From Corythucha ciliata (Eukaryota > Arthropoda > Insecta > Hemiptera > Tingidae): a stretch of DNA of 64,000 bases. A model generated the notes under the pieces. The model did no database searches, had not been told where the DNA came from, and saw only the letters and a list, made by a program, of their open reading frames with translations. The position numbers and the translations under genes were made by a program. This document shows, in pieces, positions 33,366 to 42,819 of this stretch. How positions within the stretch are numbered: position 1 is the stretch's first letter; the number at the start of each line of letters is the position of its first letter. The DNA is taken from assembly GCA_038030265.1 (NCBI GenBank), contig CM075941.1:45694164-45758163 (forward strand). Reading direction: 5' to 3'.

Positions 33366-34009
33366 ATCTACGTCGGCAGACGATCAAATTCGTAATCAGC
33401 TCCATAAAACCTTTCGAATTAGACTAGTATCACGACTATGTTCCTCTGGTTAATCATTTTCCCTCTGTGCAATTTGATGGGTCACTGAGGGCAAGTGCCC
33501 CAGGCAGACGCCGATAGACGATGATATTTGTAATCATTTCCAAAAAACCTATCGAATAGGACCAGTTTCAGGACTATGTCCTTTCGGTTAATTAACATTT
33601 TCCAAATTTCGAGAGTTTGGCTAGCCACAAAGGGCAAATGCCCCAGGCAGACGGCACCCGACGATCATGTTCGTAATCAGCTCCATATAACCTTTCGAAT
33701 GTGACTAGTTTCAGGACTATGTTCTTCCGGTTAATCATTTTCCTCCGGTGCAATTTGACTGGTCACTAAGGGCAAGTGCCCCAAGCAAACACCGGCAGAC
33801 AATCACTTTCGTATTCAGCCACATGAAACGTGTCGCAAAAGACCATTTTCCGGACTTGTTCTTCCGGTTAATTAATTTCCCTGATTTAAGGAGTTAACTG
33901 GCCACCGAGGGCAAATGCTCCAGGCAGACGCCGACAGACGATTGTATTTGTAATCATCTCCATAAAACCTATCAAATAAGACCAGTTTCAGGGCTGTGTT
34001 CTTCCGTTT
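33366..34009 (-). repeat. Long palindrome P1, right arm (proximal)
   Basis: This is the reverse complement of the left arm monomer by monomer, for example AGACTAGTATCACGACTATG and GGTCACTGAGGGCAAGTGCC. It has one extra monomer at the centre. The arm is interrupted at 34010 by the gypsy #2 insertion and resumes at 38714. Confidence 0.85.
34005..34009. other. Target site duplication (CGTTT)
   Basis: CGTTT directly precedes the LTR start TGTTGCG here and directly follows the LTR end CACAACA at 38714-38718, a perfect 5-bp direct repeat as gypsy integrases make. Confidence 0.9.
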
Positions 34010-34189
34010 TGTTGCGTGGGTCGTTGATTGCGGGAAAATAATAATTAAGTAATTCACTGATTTAAGCAAATTAAAACGCACGAACTCTTTATTCAGTCGC
34101 AACAAGAAGATAACCCCCTTCGCTAACCTGCACTCAAAATCCCCTCTCAACGAGAGAGGGCTCTTTGCGCTCTCTTAGCTCCCACAACA
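34010..34189 (-). repeat. Gypsy #2 3' LTR
   Basis: 180 bp, TGTTGCGTGGG to CTCCCACAACA on the plus strand, with terminal TGTTG/CAACA inverted repeats. Preceded on the minus strand by the purine tract AAAAAGGGGGAGA. It differs from the other LTR at two bases. Confidence 0.95.
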
Positions 34190-34203
34190 TCTCCCCCTTT
34201 TTG
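34190..34203 (-). other. Gypsy #2 polypurine tract
   Basis: On the minus strand the purine-rich AAAAAGGGGGAGA abuts the LTR start TGTTG. It is the expected plus-strand primer site. Confidence 0.8.
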
Positions 34204-34269
34204 ACAACATAAGTGAATACATTTCAACATAAATAGAACATGAATACATCAAAGCATAAAAAAGAAGTA

Positions 34270-34866
34270 TCACGGGACGTAATCCTTCATCCACCCAGGA
34301 TGACGACGGATCCTCTGCGGACGTGAGGGGAGCGAAGCGCGTTCGGCTGTAGGACCACATAGATCTGCTGTGGACGGCTCGGGAGCGTCTTGGTCATCCA
34401 TCGCCGCATTCGAGGATCTAGGTGGATCCGGAGGCGCAGAAGTGCTTGTGGGACACCTTATGCAAGGAGCCGGGGAACTTTCCGGCACAGAAGTCACTAC
34501 TGTCGAGAAGTTAGGTGTATCAGTCTGACTTGTAGGGTAAGGAGAGGCAGGGATGAGGTGTTCGCGTGTCCGTCTGTAGATGGAACCCTTAGCTCGTACA
34601 TCGTACGACCGAGATTCTAATCGTCTTTTCATAACCTCCCCGTACTCCTTTCGATCTGTTAACCAGACTCTTTGACCCGGTCGTAATTCTGCTAAAGGAG
34701 TCGCTCGGTGACAATTATTAAATTGTGTTTCTTGTTTGGCTTTCTTTTGCTGTAAGAAGTTTGTCGGAGGTTGGACGCGTTCATTTAGCTGGGAGGGCAA
34801 TATCGGTACCAAAGTCTTTAGCTTCCTTACGAACATCAGTTCTGATGGAGAGAATCCGTGATCCAA
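34270..34866 (-). pseudogene. Gypsy #2 integrase C-terminus
   Basis: This starts in the C-terminal integrase region (GFSPSELMFVRKLKTLVPIL). The SH3-like GPY segment follows, with ELRPGQRVWLTDRK and SRSYDVRAKGSIYRRTREHL. A Pro/Ser-rich tail comes next, and it ends RRHPGWMKDYVP about 80 bases before the polypurine tract. Such tails with RxRHPPxWMKDYV are typical of this gypsy group. A frame break lies at about 34870-34940. Confidence 0.85.
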
Positions 34867-34937
34867 AGGTGTGTTTCGGTACTCGAGTAGAGCCTTGGAC
34901 AGATCCGGATTTTTGGATAAAATCGCTTTGGCAATCT

Positions 34938-35549
34938 TTACCCCTGCTTCCGCTGCTCCATTTGATCGAGGGAAACCTGGAGAACTGGTGACGTGACGTA
35001 TTCGGAGGCAAATTTAGAGAACCCTTGTCGGAATTGAGGTCCATTATCAGAGCGAACGATGTCGGGTATTCCAAATCTCGCGAACATTTCTTTGTACTTT
35101 TGTATAATTGAGTTTTCCGATAAGGACGAAAGTCGCAAAATCTCCAAGTAGTGAGAATAATAGTCGACAGCAACTAGGTAATAAGTGCTATTAAAAACAA
35201 AAAGGTCCAAACCAACTTTTTGCCAAGGACGAGTGGGGAGAGTGTCCGAATGAAAAGGTTGTGTCGGATTCCTTCGATTTTCCAAACAAGGGGGGCAGCC
35301 ACGAACGAGATCATCTATATCTGTTGACAGTCCATACCACCAAACAGATTGCTGGGCCCTTTGGCGACATCTTGTAATTCCTAAGTGGGCGCCATGAACG
35401 CGTTCCAAAACCCGCTTCTGAAGGGATTTGGGGATGACAAGTCGTAAAGATTTCGTGAGGAAATTATCACAAACGGCAAAATCAAATCGATATTGATAGT
35501 AAGGTAGTAACTCAACCGGTAGCTCGTTCCGGGGGGGGGGGCCAACCAT
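34938..35549 (-). pseudogene. Gypsy #2 integrase, N-terminal and core part
   Basis: This contains the H-H-C-C finger (HGAHLGITRCRQRAQQSVWW, CPPCL), the first Asp in KVGLDLFVF and the second in VRSDNGPQF. The catalytic Glu region (normally NGxAE) is in the next frame: the minus-strand bases near 34960 encode a SNGAAEAGV-like segment. The frame joins the RNase H frame only through a C/G homopolymer at 35530-35540, where a one-base length change would restore continuity. Confidence 0.85.
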
Positions 35550-36214
35550 TTGTGCAGTAAAAGATGAGCTTTTCGCATACTGGGTCTTTAAGAGTGGCTT
35601 CTCGAAGGTCAGCCAGAAAATTAGTAGTAACCGTTAGACTTTCGACAATCTGATGTACGAATTTCGCCATGCTTGCTTCCTCAAGGATGTCTTCTTCGGA
35701 TGACGGGTTCCTCGACAATGAATCGGCCACGGGAAGAGCTTTTCCTGGAACGTAGACCAGAATGAAATCGAATCTCAGAAGTTTTAGCCTGAAGCGTAGA
35801 AGTCGGGGACTTAAATCATCAAGAGGCTTTGTTTTCAAAACCTGAAGCAGAGGTTTGTGATCCGTTTGACACGTAAACGACAAACCCGTCAAATACGTTT
35901 TGAATCTGTCTGTGGCCCAAGTCAGAGCCAGGGCTTCTTTCTCGATTTGAGAATACTGTTTCTCTGTTTTCGAAAGCGTTCGCTATTGATGCGTACGCTA
36001 CAATCCCATAAGATTGATCACTTTCTTTTTGAAGCAAACAGGCGCCCAATCCAAAAGAACTTGCATCCGCTGAGACGATTATTTCCTTTGTAGGGCAAAA
36101 GAAAACCAGCGTTGGCGGGGAAGACAATATTTTCTTAATTCTCGAGAGCGCACGATCCTGTGATTGGTCCCACTTAGACGGGATGTCTTTTTGTAGAAGG
36201 GCAGTGAGAGGCAC
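35512..36214 (-). pseudogene. Gypsy #2 RNase H, two frames
   Basis: From 36214 the shifted frame reads IIVSADASSFGLGACLLQK, the RNase H start with its Asp, and goes out of frame near 35990 within the ERE region (NRERS). From 35892 another frame gives TDHKPLLQVLKTKPL and LVYVPGKALPVADSLSRNP, the RNase H end and connection domain. That frame runs to 35512, ending in the C-run described for integrase. The sequence is complete in content but shifted twice. Confidence 0.85.
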
Positions 36215-38363
36215 TAAAATGGTTGAACCTGGCGACGAAATTGATGATGCCCAGGAACTGCTGTACTTCCGTTTTACAAGTTGGAACGGGAAAATCCGAA
36301 ATTGCCTTTATGCGTTCTGTGTCAATTGAAACCCCTTTGTCGGTGATTACATGCCCTAAATACTTCACTTCTGTTGTCCGAAAAGAACACTTGTCAAAAT
36401 TCAGAGTGACTCCTTCAGTGTTGAGACGGTCCAACACCGCATACAAACGGCGGTCGTGCTCTTCGCGAGAAGAACCAAAAACGAGGATGTCATCGATGTG
36501 AAAAACGACACCTTCGATGTCGTCAATTAACCGAGCCACTTCGAAGGAGAAAAGTTCCGGGGCACAGGAAATTCCGAAAGGAAGTCGTTTATGGTAAAAT
36601 CTACCAAACGGAATAATAAACGTAGTAAGGCGTTGCACGTCCTCTGAGAGTTTAACCTGGTGAAAACCACACCGGAGGTCCAATTTCGAAAAGAGTTTTG
36701 CGTTAGCGAGACGAGCAAGAGTGGTTTCCACGCTACAAATTGGGAAAACAGGTTTCAAAATGTATCGATTCAGTTTTGTAAAGTCGCAGCACAAGCGAAT
36801 ACCATCATTTTTTTTGACAACGACAATAGGTGCGGTCCACGGAATGTAATCGTTGGTCGGGGAAATCACGTCCAGGGCAACCAACCGGTCCAGTTCAGCT
36901 TTTAGCTTGGGAAGCAATGGGATGGGAACGATTCGAGGTGTCGATTGACAAAAGGGCTGTGCGTCTGAACCTAGTTGAAAAGTGAGTTCTTTTTTGAATG
37001 TTCCAAGGTCCGTGAATAAATGAGGGTATTTTTGAGTAATTTCCGAATGTGTGATGTTAGAAACCGAAAATTCTGACGTATTAAGGCTCACCAGATTGAG
37101 ATGGTTAATTATTTCACGCCCTAGAAGAGGATTTCTCAGATTCTTTATGACATAGAATTGAAAAGTCCGATGAGATTGATCAAGTTGGTTGACTACGTCC
37201 AAAGAATACGTTCCACAAACGTCAAGGGGTACGCCATCCGGACCCAATATTCTGCTGGTGACGGGTTGAATGCCCGTACGACCGGACTTTGGTAGCATTT
37301 CGAGAGGAAAACATGACACCGATGCACCTGTGTCAATTAGAAATTTGATGGGACGCTGGAACTGTACTATTTTCAGTGAAACCGTCCACAGATCGTTAAG
37401 TGGTAGTAGGACGTTTGAAATGAACAAAGAATCGGAAGAGCCGGTAATTTTTTGAGTACTGGCAGCACCAGAAATAACATTAGGAACGGCATCTGATTGG
37501 ATGACATGGTGAATGCGATTTGACTTCCTACATACCTTGCGCCAATGACCTTTTGTGCGACATGCTAGGCACTCTGAATTTCGAGCAAGGCATTGAAAAC
37601 GAGGGTGTGACGGTTGTCGGCCACAGAAGCCGCAGGTGGCCTGTTCCACAGAATATTTCGAAGAATGAGATGAATCTGTAGAGGAAGATTCAGCCTGTAG
37701 CGGTTGACGATGATGGCGAAATGCCTGTGAACATGAACCCTGAGAATTTCCGGTGGATGAGGGGTTGGATCGAGAACGAGAGACGTGAAAGGCTGAGTGA
37801 TCATCCAAGTTTGAGGCTTCAAGGTTGGTAATATGTTTCAGATACTCCTGAGAACGAGCGTACTGAAAGGCCTCCGTTAGAGAAAGAATTTCCTGAACCA
37901 TTAAGTGGTTTGCAATTCGTTGGTCACGTAATCCGAGAATGAATCGATCTTTGATAAAATCGTCTTTGAGAGTACCATATTTACACTTGGAGGCTTGGAG
38001 CTGAAGAGCTGTTAGGAACTCTTCACATGTTTCATTAGAGAGCTCTGATCTTTCGTTAAAGAGACGACGTTCGTGGGTCAGGTTTAATGCCGGCACGAAA
38101 TATTGATCTAGTTGAGTGAACGTGTCTGCAAGAGATGAGGGCTGAGGTTGAAATGTTGAGAAAAGTTCTTCCCCTTTGTCCCCCAGAAGATAAATGAGAA
38201 CGTCTATTTGCGATTGGTCATCGCGGGAATCAGTCTGACTGGCTCTGAGGTAACGTTGGAAACGAGCCTTCCATTTGGGCCACAGTTCTGAATAATTAAA
38301 ATTGAACGGTTCCGGCGGAGCCAAGAATGCGCCGTGAGTTGGAGCTGATGTGGATTCGGTCAT
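36174..38363 (-). CDS. Gypsy #2 Gag-protease-RT polyprotein
   Basis: I place the start at the ATG at 38363 (MTESTSAPTHGAF), 36 bases into an open frame and the first Met after the LTR. Gag occupies residues 1-240. Two zinc-binding clusters (CGFCGRQPSHPRFQC and CLACRTKGHWRKVC) lie at 244-278. The aspartic protease has the active-site triplet in FLIDTGASVS (D344). RT spans about 485-665, with FSKLDLRCGFHQV carrying the first Asp, LPFGISCAPELF, and the catalytic box HIDD (residues 622-625) in place of the usual Y-x-D-D. The frame ends 729 residues in, within the thumb. RNase H continues in another frame, so the polyprotein is broken unless frameshifting or sequence error is involved. Confidence 0.9.
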   Translation of the reverse strand: MTESTSAPTHGAFLAPPEPFNFNYSELWPKWKARFQRYLRASQTDSRDDQSQIDVLIYLLGDKGEELFSTFQPQPSSLADTFTQLDQYFVPALNLTHERRLFNERSELSNETCEEFLTALQLQASKCKYGTLKDDFIKDRFILGLRDQRIANHLMVQEILSLTEAFQYARSQEYLKHITNLEASNLDDHSAFHVSRSRSNPSSTGNSQGSCSQAFRHHRQPLQAESSSTDSSHSSKYSVEQATCGFCGRQPSHPRFQCLARNSECLACRTKGHWRKVCRKSNRIHHVIQSDAVPNVISGAASTQKITGSSDSLFISNVLLPLNDLWTVSLKIVQFQRPIKFLIDTGASVSCFPLEMLPKSGRTGIQPVTSRILGPDGVPLDVCGTYSLDVVNQLDQSHRTFQFYVIKNLRNPLLGREIINHLNLVSLNTSEFSVSNITHSEITQKYPHLFTDLGTFKKELTFQLGSDAQPFCQSTPRIVPIPLLPKLKAELDRLVALDVISPTNDYIPWTAPIVVVKKNDGIRLCCDFTKLNRYILKPVFPICSVETTLARLANAKLFSKLDLRCGFHQVKLSEDVQRLTTFIIPFGRFYHKRLPFGISCAPELFSFEVARLIDDIEGVVFHIDDILVFGSSREEHDRRLYAVLDRLNTEGVTLNFDKCSFRTTEVKYLGHVITDKGVSIDTERIKAISDFPVPTCKTEVQQFLGIINFVARFNHFSASHCPSTKRHPV

Positions 38364-38515
38364 TTTAATGAGATTAAGAACACGATCGAGTAACAAACGA
38401 GGTAAAGCCAAAATCGAAAAAAAAAAAAAAAAAAATACTTGCGCGCATTAAGCCGAGATTTCACATTTTTTGTTTGTGTTTTGCCCGACAGACATGATGA
38501 TCCCCACTAACTAGT

Positions 38516-38533
38516 CCTCGACCGCTGCCCCCA
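38516..38533 (-). other. Gypsy #2 primer-binding site
   Basis: Directly after the LTR end (CAACA) the minus strand reads TGGGGGCAGCGGTCGAGG, starting with the TGG that pairs with a tRNA 3' CCA. The cognate tRNA was not identified. Confidence 0.65.
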
Positions 38534-38713
38534 TGTTGCGTGGGTCGTTGATTGCGGGAAAATTATAATTAAGTAATTCACTGATTTAAGCAAATTAAAA
38601 CGCACGAACTCTTTATTCAGTCGCAACAAGAAGATAACCCCCTTCGCTAACCTGCACTCCAAATCCCCTCTCAACGAGAGAGGGCTCTTTGCGCTCTCTT
38701 AGCTCCCACAACA
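38534..38713 (-). repeat. Gypsy #2 5' LTR
   Basis: Same 180-bp sequence as 34010-34189 apart from two substitutions, so about 99 % identity. It carries the promoter of the element. The primer-binding site follows on the minus strand. Confidence 0.95.
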
Positions 38714-39030
38714 CGTTTAATTAAAATTTACCGAATTAAGTGAAATTGGCGAGCCACAGAGGGCAAATGCCCCAGACAGACGGCGGCAGACGATCATAAT
38801 CGTAATCAGCTCTATAAAGCCTTTCGAATTAGACTAGTTTCTGGACTATGTTCTTCTGGTTGAATTCATGTCCCGAATTAAGGACTTTAATTAGCTATAA
38901 AATCCTTAGGCCCCAGATACAGCATGGCAGACTTCCGGACTCGTAAATAGGGGGTCAAATGCCATCATTTTGCATATACCTTTCGTGACTATGTTCTTCC
39001 GGTTGAATGGGACAGTCGCCAGCTCTCGAA
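38714..39030 (-). repeat. Long palindrome P1, right arm (distal)
   Basis: Continuation of the right arm after the gypsy insertion: GCAGACTTCCGGACTCGTAA, GGTCAAATGCCATCATTTTG and GACAGTCGCCAGCTCTCG are the reverse complement of 32690-32800. The match shows the arm was continuous before insertion. Confidence 0.85.
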
Positions 39031-39092
39031 CTATTACCTTTTGAGTTGTCCTAAAAAATCATGTGGTTCTAACCTTGTACGAAAAAAATGTG

Positions 39093-39149
39093 AATACAAC
39101 AGAAAACGAGTTTGATGCGAACAAATTTAATAATTCCTTAAATTCCAAG
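39093..39149 (+). repeat. Copia #2 5' LTR end (recurs at 46.1 kb)
   Basis: The 57 bases AATACAACAGAAAACGAG to CTTAAATTCCAAG lie directly before the primer-binding site of copia #2, so they should be the 3' end of its 5' LTR. A close copy is at 46106-46163. The rest of the LTR is missing to the left, where palindrome P1 ends. Confidence 0.5.
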
Positions 39150-39152
39150 TAC

Positions 39153-39165
39153 TTATGGGCCCAGC
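39153..39165 (+). other. Copia #2 primer-binding site (iMet-tRNA half)
   Basis: TTATGGGCCCAGC is complementary to the anticodon-stem region of metazoan initiator Met tRNA. Drosophila copia is known to prime from an internal 5' half-molecule of that tRNA rather than from its 3' CCA end. Position just before gag supports the call. Confidence 0.7.
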
Positions 39166-39171
39166 ATAAAA

Positions 39172-40446
39172 ATAAACAGTGCGCAGAACGCGATCCCGCC
39201 AATCGAAAAACTCAAGGGGCGTGAAAATTATGGAAACTGGAAATTGGGCATGAGGGCCTTCCTGCAACTTGACGACCTGTGAAAAGTAGTCAACAGAACG
39301 GCAGAAAACGAGGTAAAAGACATAAAAGCACTTTCAAAGATTATATTAGCTATCGAGGCAGTCAATTACTCACTCGTCCAAAACGCTACGTGAGCGGCAG
39401 AAGCTTGGGCGTCCCTAGAAAGAGCCTTTGAGGACTCCGGCCTAACGAGGAGAGTCGGACTTCTCAGATCTCTCGTGACTACTCGACTAGATCAATTCAA
39501 AACTGTTGAGGAATACGTAGCCAAGATCATTACCACTGCTCACAAGCTCAATCAAATAAAGTTTAAAGTTGACGAGGAATGGATCGGCACTCTTCTCTTG
39601 GCGGGTCTGCCTGAGGAGTACAAACCCATGATGACGGGCATTGAAAGTTCCGGGGTAAGCATTACAGGTGCCTCAATCAAAGTGAAGTTGCTCCAAGACA
39701 TTAAATTAAGTGACGATGTAACAACAGCGAATGAGGAAAGCGCCCTGTTTAGTAAAAACTCGTTCGGAGGAAAGGAAACGCTCCCGCGACGAACGAAAAA
39801 TTGTTTCGTCTGTGATAAACCGGGACACTTTGCCTCTCAGTGTCGGTGCAATCCGAAGAACAAACCACAATTGAACGAAAACGACAAAGGAAACGCTTTT
39901 CCAATGTTCTCCGCGACAAGGGAAGACGACAGTGGAAATGGTTGGTATTTGGACTCCGGTGCTTCGACGCACATCACGAAACAAAAGAAGAACTTCCGGA
40001 TCACTAACCCGAATGCCGATTTAAAAATCACTACAGCGAACAAGACTGAGATTTCTGCAAACACAGCGGGAATATTTACGATCACAGTAATTAATGGCCT
40101 TAAATGCTCGTCGGTAGACGCTCATGATGTACTCCACGTCCCAAAAGCAGCTGCAAACCTCTTGTCAGTAAGTCGAATAACCAAGAAGGGGCATACTGTT
40201 GTCTTTGACGAATTGGGAGCCAAAATTGTCAACAAAGACGGCGACCTCTTGGCTACCGCATCTGAAGATGGGGGAGTCTGCAAAATTGACAAAAAAAAAA
40301 CCAACAAAACCGCGTATTTTTCGCGCACGGATGACAGCCTTCTTTGGCATCGACGCCTAGGGCATCTCATCAGGAAGTCAATGCAGAAAATGTCAATCGT
40401 TGTCGACTGGAACAGAAAATTGCCGACCAACGCAGTCACCGAGTGA
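39172..40446 (+). pseudogene. Copia #2 Gag and protease
   Basis: In frame from 39172 the codons read ATA AAC AGT and then AIPPIEKLKGRENYGNWKLG, the classic copia Gag N-terminus, so the start codon appears mutated from ATG to ATA. Two in-frame TGA stops follow (39280, 39391), both at positions where Trp would fit. Then come Gag helices, a good CCHC knuckle (CFVCDKPGHFASQC), and the protease motif WYLDSGASTHIT. The segment DVLHVPKAAANLLSVSRITK follows, and the pre-integrase LLWHRRLGH. The frame breaks near 40395. Confidence 0.85.
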
Positions 40447-40765
40447 GACGTCCGTCACCGGAAAACATGCTCGACGCCCCTTCCCCTCGACTGAAGGAAA
40501 AACACGAGATTTTCTTGAAATGGTTCACTCGGATCTCTGTGGTCCTATGGAAACGACGTCAATTGGGAACTGTCGATATTTCTTAACGTTCATCGACGAT
40601 TACTCGCGAATGGTATTGGTTTACTTTCTGTCCAATAAAAGCCAGGTGCCTAATACATTTGATAATTTTCAGAAAATGGTGGAGAGAGAATCCGGTAAAA
40701 AACTGAAAATTCTTCGAACCGATAACGGTACTGAGTTTGTGAACTCCGAATTATCGGCAATTTAG
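40400..40765 (+). pseudogene. Copia #2 integrase core, first part
   Basis: Continuation after a +1 shift. Both pre-integrase Cys positions read Ser (PSETSVTGKHARRPF). The first catalytic Asp is intact (MVHSDLCGPM) and so is the second (RTDNGTEFV). A TAG at 40763 stops the frame between the second Asp and the Glu. Confidence 0.85.
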
Positions 40766-40795
40766 AGGAACTCTGGGATCAAACACCAAACCACT

Positions 40796-41107
40796 GTGAG
40801 GTATACACCGGAACAAAATGGGCTGGCCAAGAGAACCAACAGGTCAGTTGTGGAGAAGGCTCGGACTCTACTTTTCGACGCCCAACTGGGAAAAGAATAC
40901 AGGTGGGAGAAGCCGTTTCAACTGCTGTTTATCTGTTATAGGTCTCCCGCCAAGAGAGTCGGAAAAACTCCATACGAGGTCTGGACCGGACATCTCTCAC
41001 CTTCGAGTCTCTCGGTCGGTTGCAAAGCGTACGCTCACATGCCCAAGGCTTTACGAAAAAAAATGGGACCCCAAGTCAAGAAAGCTTCTCTTCATGGGGT
41101 ACAGTGA
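40796..41107 (+). pseudogene. Copia #2 integrase core, second part
   Basis: Same frame as the preceding piece after the TAG. The normally invariant NGxAER reads NGLAKR, so the catalytic Glu is Lys. The following KTPYEVWTGHLSP and GCKAYAHMPKALRKKM are typical copia integrase C-terminal text, and a short shifted stretch reaches about 41390. RT and RNase H are entirely absent: the element is cut off at the LTR-like sequence starting at 41387. Confidence 0.85.
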
Positions 41108-41386
41108 CTTAAAAAAGGGCTTTAGGTTAATCGACCCTCCGACAAATAAATTATTTTTAGCAGGGACGTCGTAATTTTTGAAGAAAATAACAAATCCGCA
41201 GCCGGATTTGAACAGGAAACCAGCTCTTCAGATGGCGTTATTGCCGGGTTCCCAATAATCGAAAATGACCAGTACAATGATAAACAACCCGAATCTGAAT
41301 CTGAAGAGCTGTCTACAGTAACTGGAGAAGTGCAAAATCCGGATTCAGCTAAACAAAATCCACGATTCGAAAAACCACGATATCAA

Positions 41387-41474
41387 CTTCAAGGTATCAC
41401 CCGCGCTTCTTTTTACGTATTTTATGGGCGTGGCCACAAAATAATACATTGAGGGCGCGCTTTTCTATCCAACA
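41387..41474 (-). repeat. LTR-like piece, probable BEL #1 LTR start
   Basis: On the minus strand the piece starts TGTTGGATAGAAAAGCGCGC immediately after the purine tract AAAGGTGGGAGTA. That is a convincing polypurine-tract to LTR border for the BEL relic upstream. A close copy occurs at 46018-46105. An alternative is that it is the 5' part of the copia #2 3' LTR. See the finding on this rearrangement. Confidence 0.5.
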
Positions 41475-42818
41475 TACTCCCACCTTTAAATCACAAGATT
41501 TAAACGAAAACACAAATTGAAACGTACAAAATGAAATATTGGTCGAAGGAACTAGGTCATTCGTGTCTTCTGATACGCCTCTGTCTCACTGCAGATTACG
41601 GCTGTTCTACCCAGAATCTGCCGTAGCAGTCGCTTGACAAGTCTTACTTGCCGCTCCCACCAAGGGGCGGCGGGAAGAATGAATATTCAAAGTAAGTTTT
41701 TCGACGATGTGAAGCGTTCTTCGTCTTTATCACAGCCCTCAACGTCCTTCGAGTCGTTGTCCTTAGCACCCAATTCTGCTCCGAACTTCACTGACCTTCC
41801 TCATTTTCCAAATCCTGGGCATTATCCTCATCGTCACTTCCCCCGATTTCTTTGTCAAGCGTGTCAGCGCCTTTCTAGGTGTTACCCATCTCTTTATCGG
41901 GTTCTTCTTCGTCTTGATTCTCTTTGTCACTTCTGTCTTCACCTTCCATTTCTTCGATGTCCCGGAGTTTCCCTCCGAAATAGTCTTCCACGGCGATTCC
42001 CTTTTCTTCTTCCTTGCACTCTGTGTCCTTATTTTCGTTCGAATAATCTTCAGGTCGTTTAGCACCCTCCAATCGATCCCAACTTTCGATTCGATCTGAC
42101 AAATCCTTCTGTGGAACTTGAGCCGATGGGTCGTTTATTCCGAGATCATCCAACTCGCATACATTTGCTACTGGATCAGTCGTGGCAAGGCAATTGACCG
42201 TTGAGGTAACCGCTTCGTTTACGTGTGGTTCACAATTTAATTTCCCCATCACTGCCCAATCTAATAAGGTTTCCAGAGCGATAAGGCCATCGTTTTACCT
42301 TTCGTTGTCTTCCTGTCAACAGTTTAGCCATAACATCCGCTCCAATCACGATTTCGATGGGTCCAGAAAGCTCTTCATGATTAAACTGTTGCAAGTAGCG
42401 GTTGTTGTCTTAGCCGGTTAACGGTTCTCGGTAATCACAAATTACAGCCTGGTCCAAAACCTCAAAAATGCAATTATAATTTCTTTGGCAACTACTCACG
42501 TGTATTCTTCAGACTTGGTGACACATAGGTCTAGTCTTGTGGCCACCGAAGAGCCAGTGAACCATTTCTTCTTGTCGGGTGGGCACGTATCCCATCGATT
42601 GAGCCGTGGACTCTAAGACGTAGCTCCTTTGGGAACCGGAGTCGAACAAGGCCCTTACTTTCTTTACTTCATCTCTTTCCTGGGCTCATAGATTCAGCAT
42701 GATTATCTGCAACAGTACTCGAGAACAAGCGGTTTTGCTGGCCAATTTATTTTCTACCGGCTCACATGAACTATTTTTAGGGCCATCAGCATCAGGGCAC
42801 ATGCTTGAGGCGTGCTAA
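41475..42818 (-). pseudogene. BEL/Pao relic: protease, linker, integrase scrap
   Basis: The minus strand reads the BEL-type aspartic protease (VRALFDSGSQRSYVLESTAQ, near 42655-42595) with one in-frame stop. IEIVIGADVMAKLLTGRQ (near 42360-42310) and the TLLDWAVMGKL strand (42270-42240) follow. An acidic linker frame then runs from 42252 to 41875. RT and RNase H are missing. The next homology is an integrase scrap, PWWERQVRLVKRLLRQILGR (about 41663-41605), ending at a stop at 41552. So a large internal deletion joins the linker to the integrase. The left end of the palindrome cluster at 42820 truncates the Gag side. Confidence 0.75.
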
Positions 42819-42819
42819 T

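Larger units (their letters stand above)
34010..38713 (-). mobile_element. Ty3/gypsy element with both LTRs and TSD
   Basis: The 4,704-bp element on the minus strand is bounded by 180-bp LTRs that differ at two positions by eye. A 5-bp target duplication, CGTTT, lies at 34005-34009 and 38714-38718. Gag, protease, RT, RNase H and integrase occur in Ty3 order. Coding is split by several frameshifts, one inside a poly-C/G run. No env frame. The zinc-knuckle pair and integrase style resemble mag-type/K02A2.6-like gypsy elements. The near-identical LTRs indicate recent insertion. Confidence 0.95.

Noticed and set aside
32640..34010. CRISPR-like alternation of repeats and spacers
   Set aside because: Repeats are long, diverged, and in inverted halves; the context is eukaryotic with LTR elements. 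Not CRISPR.
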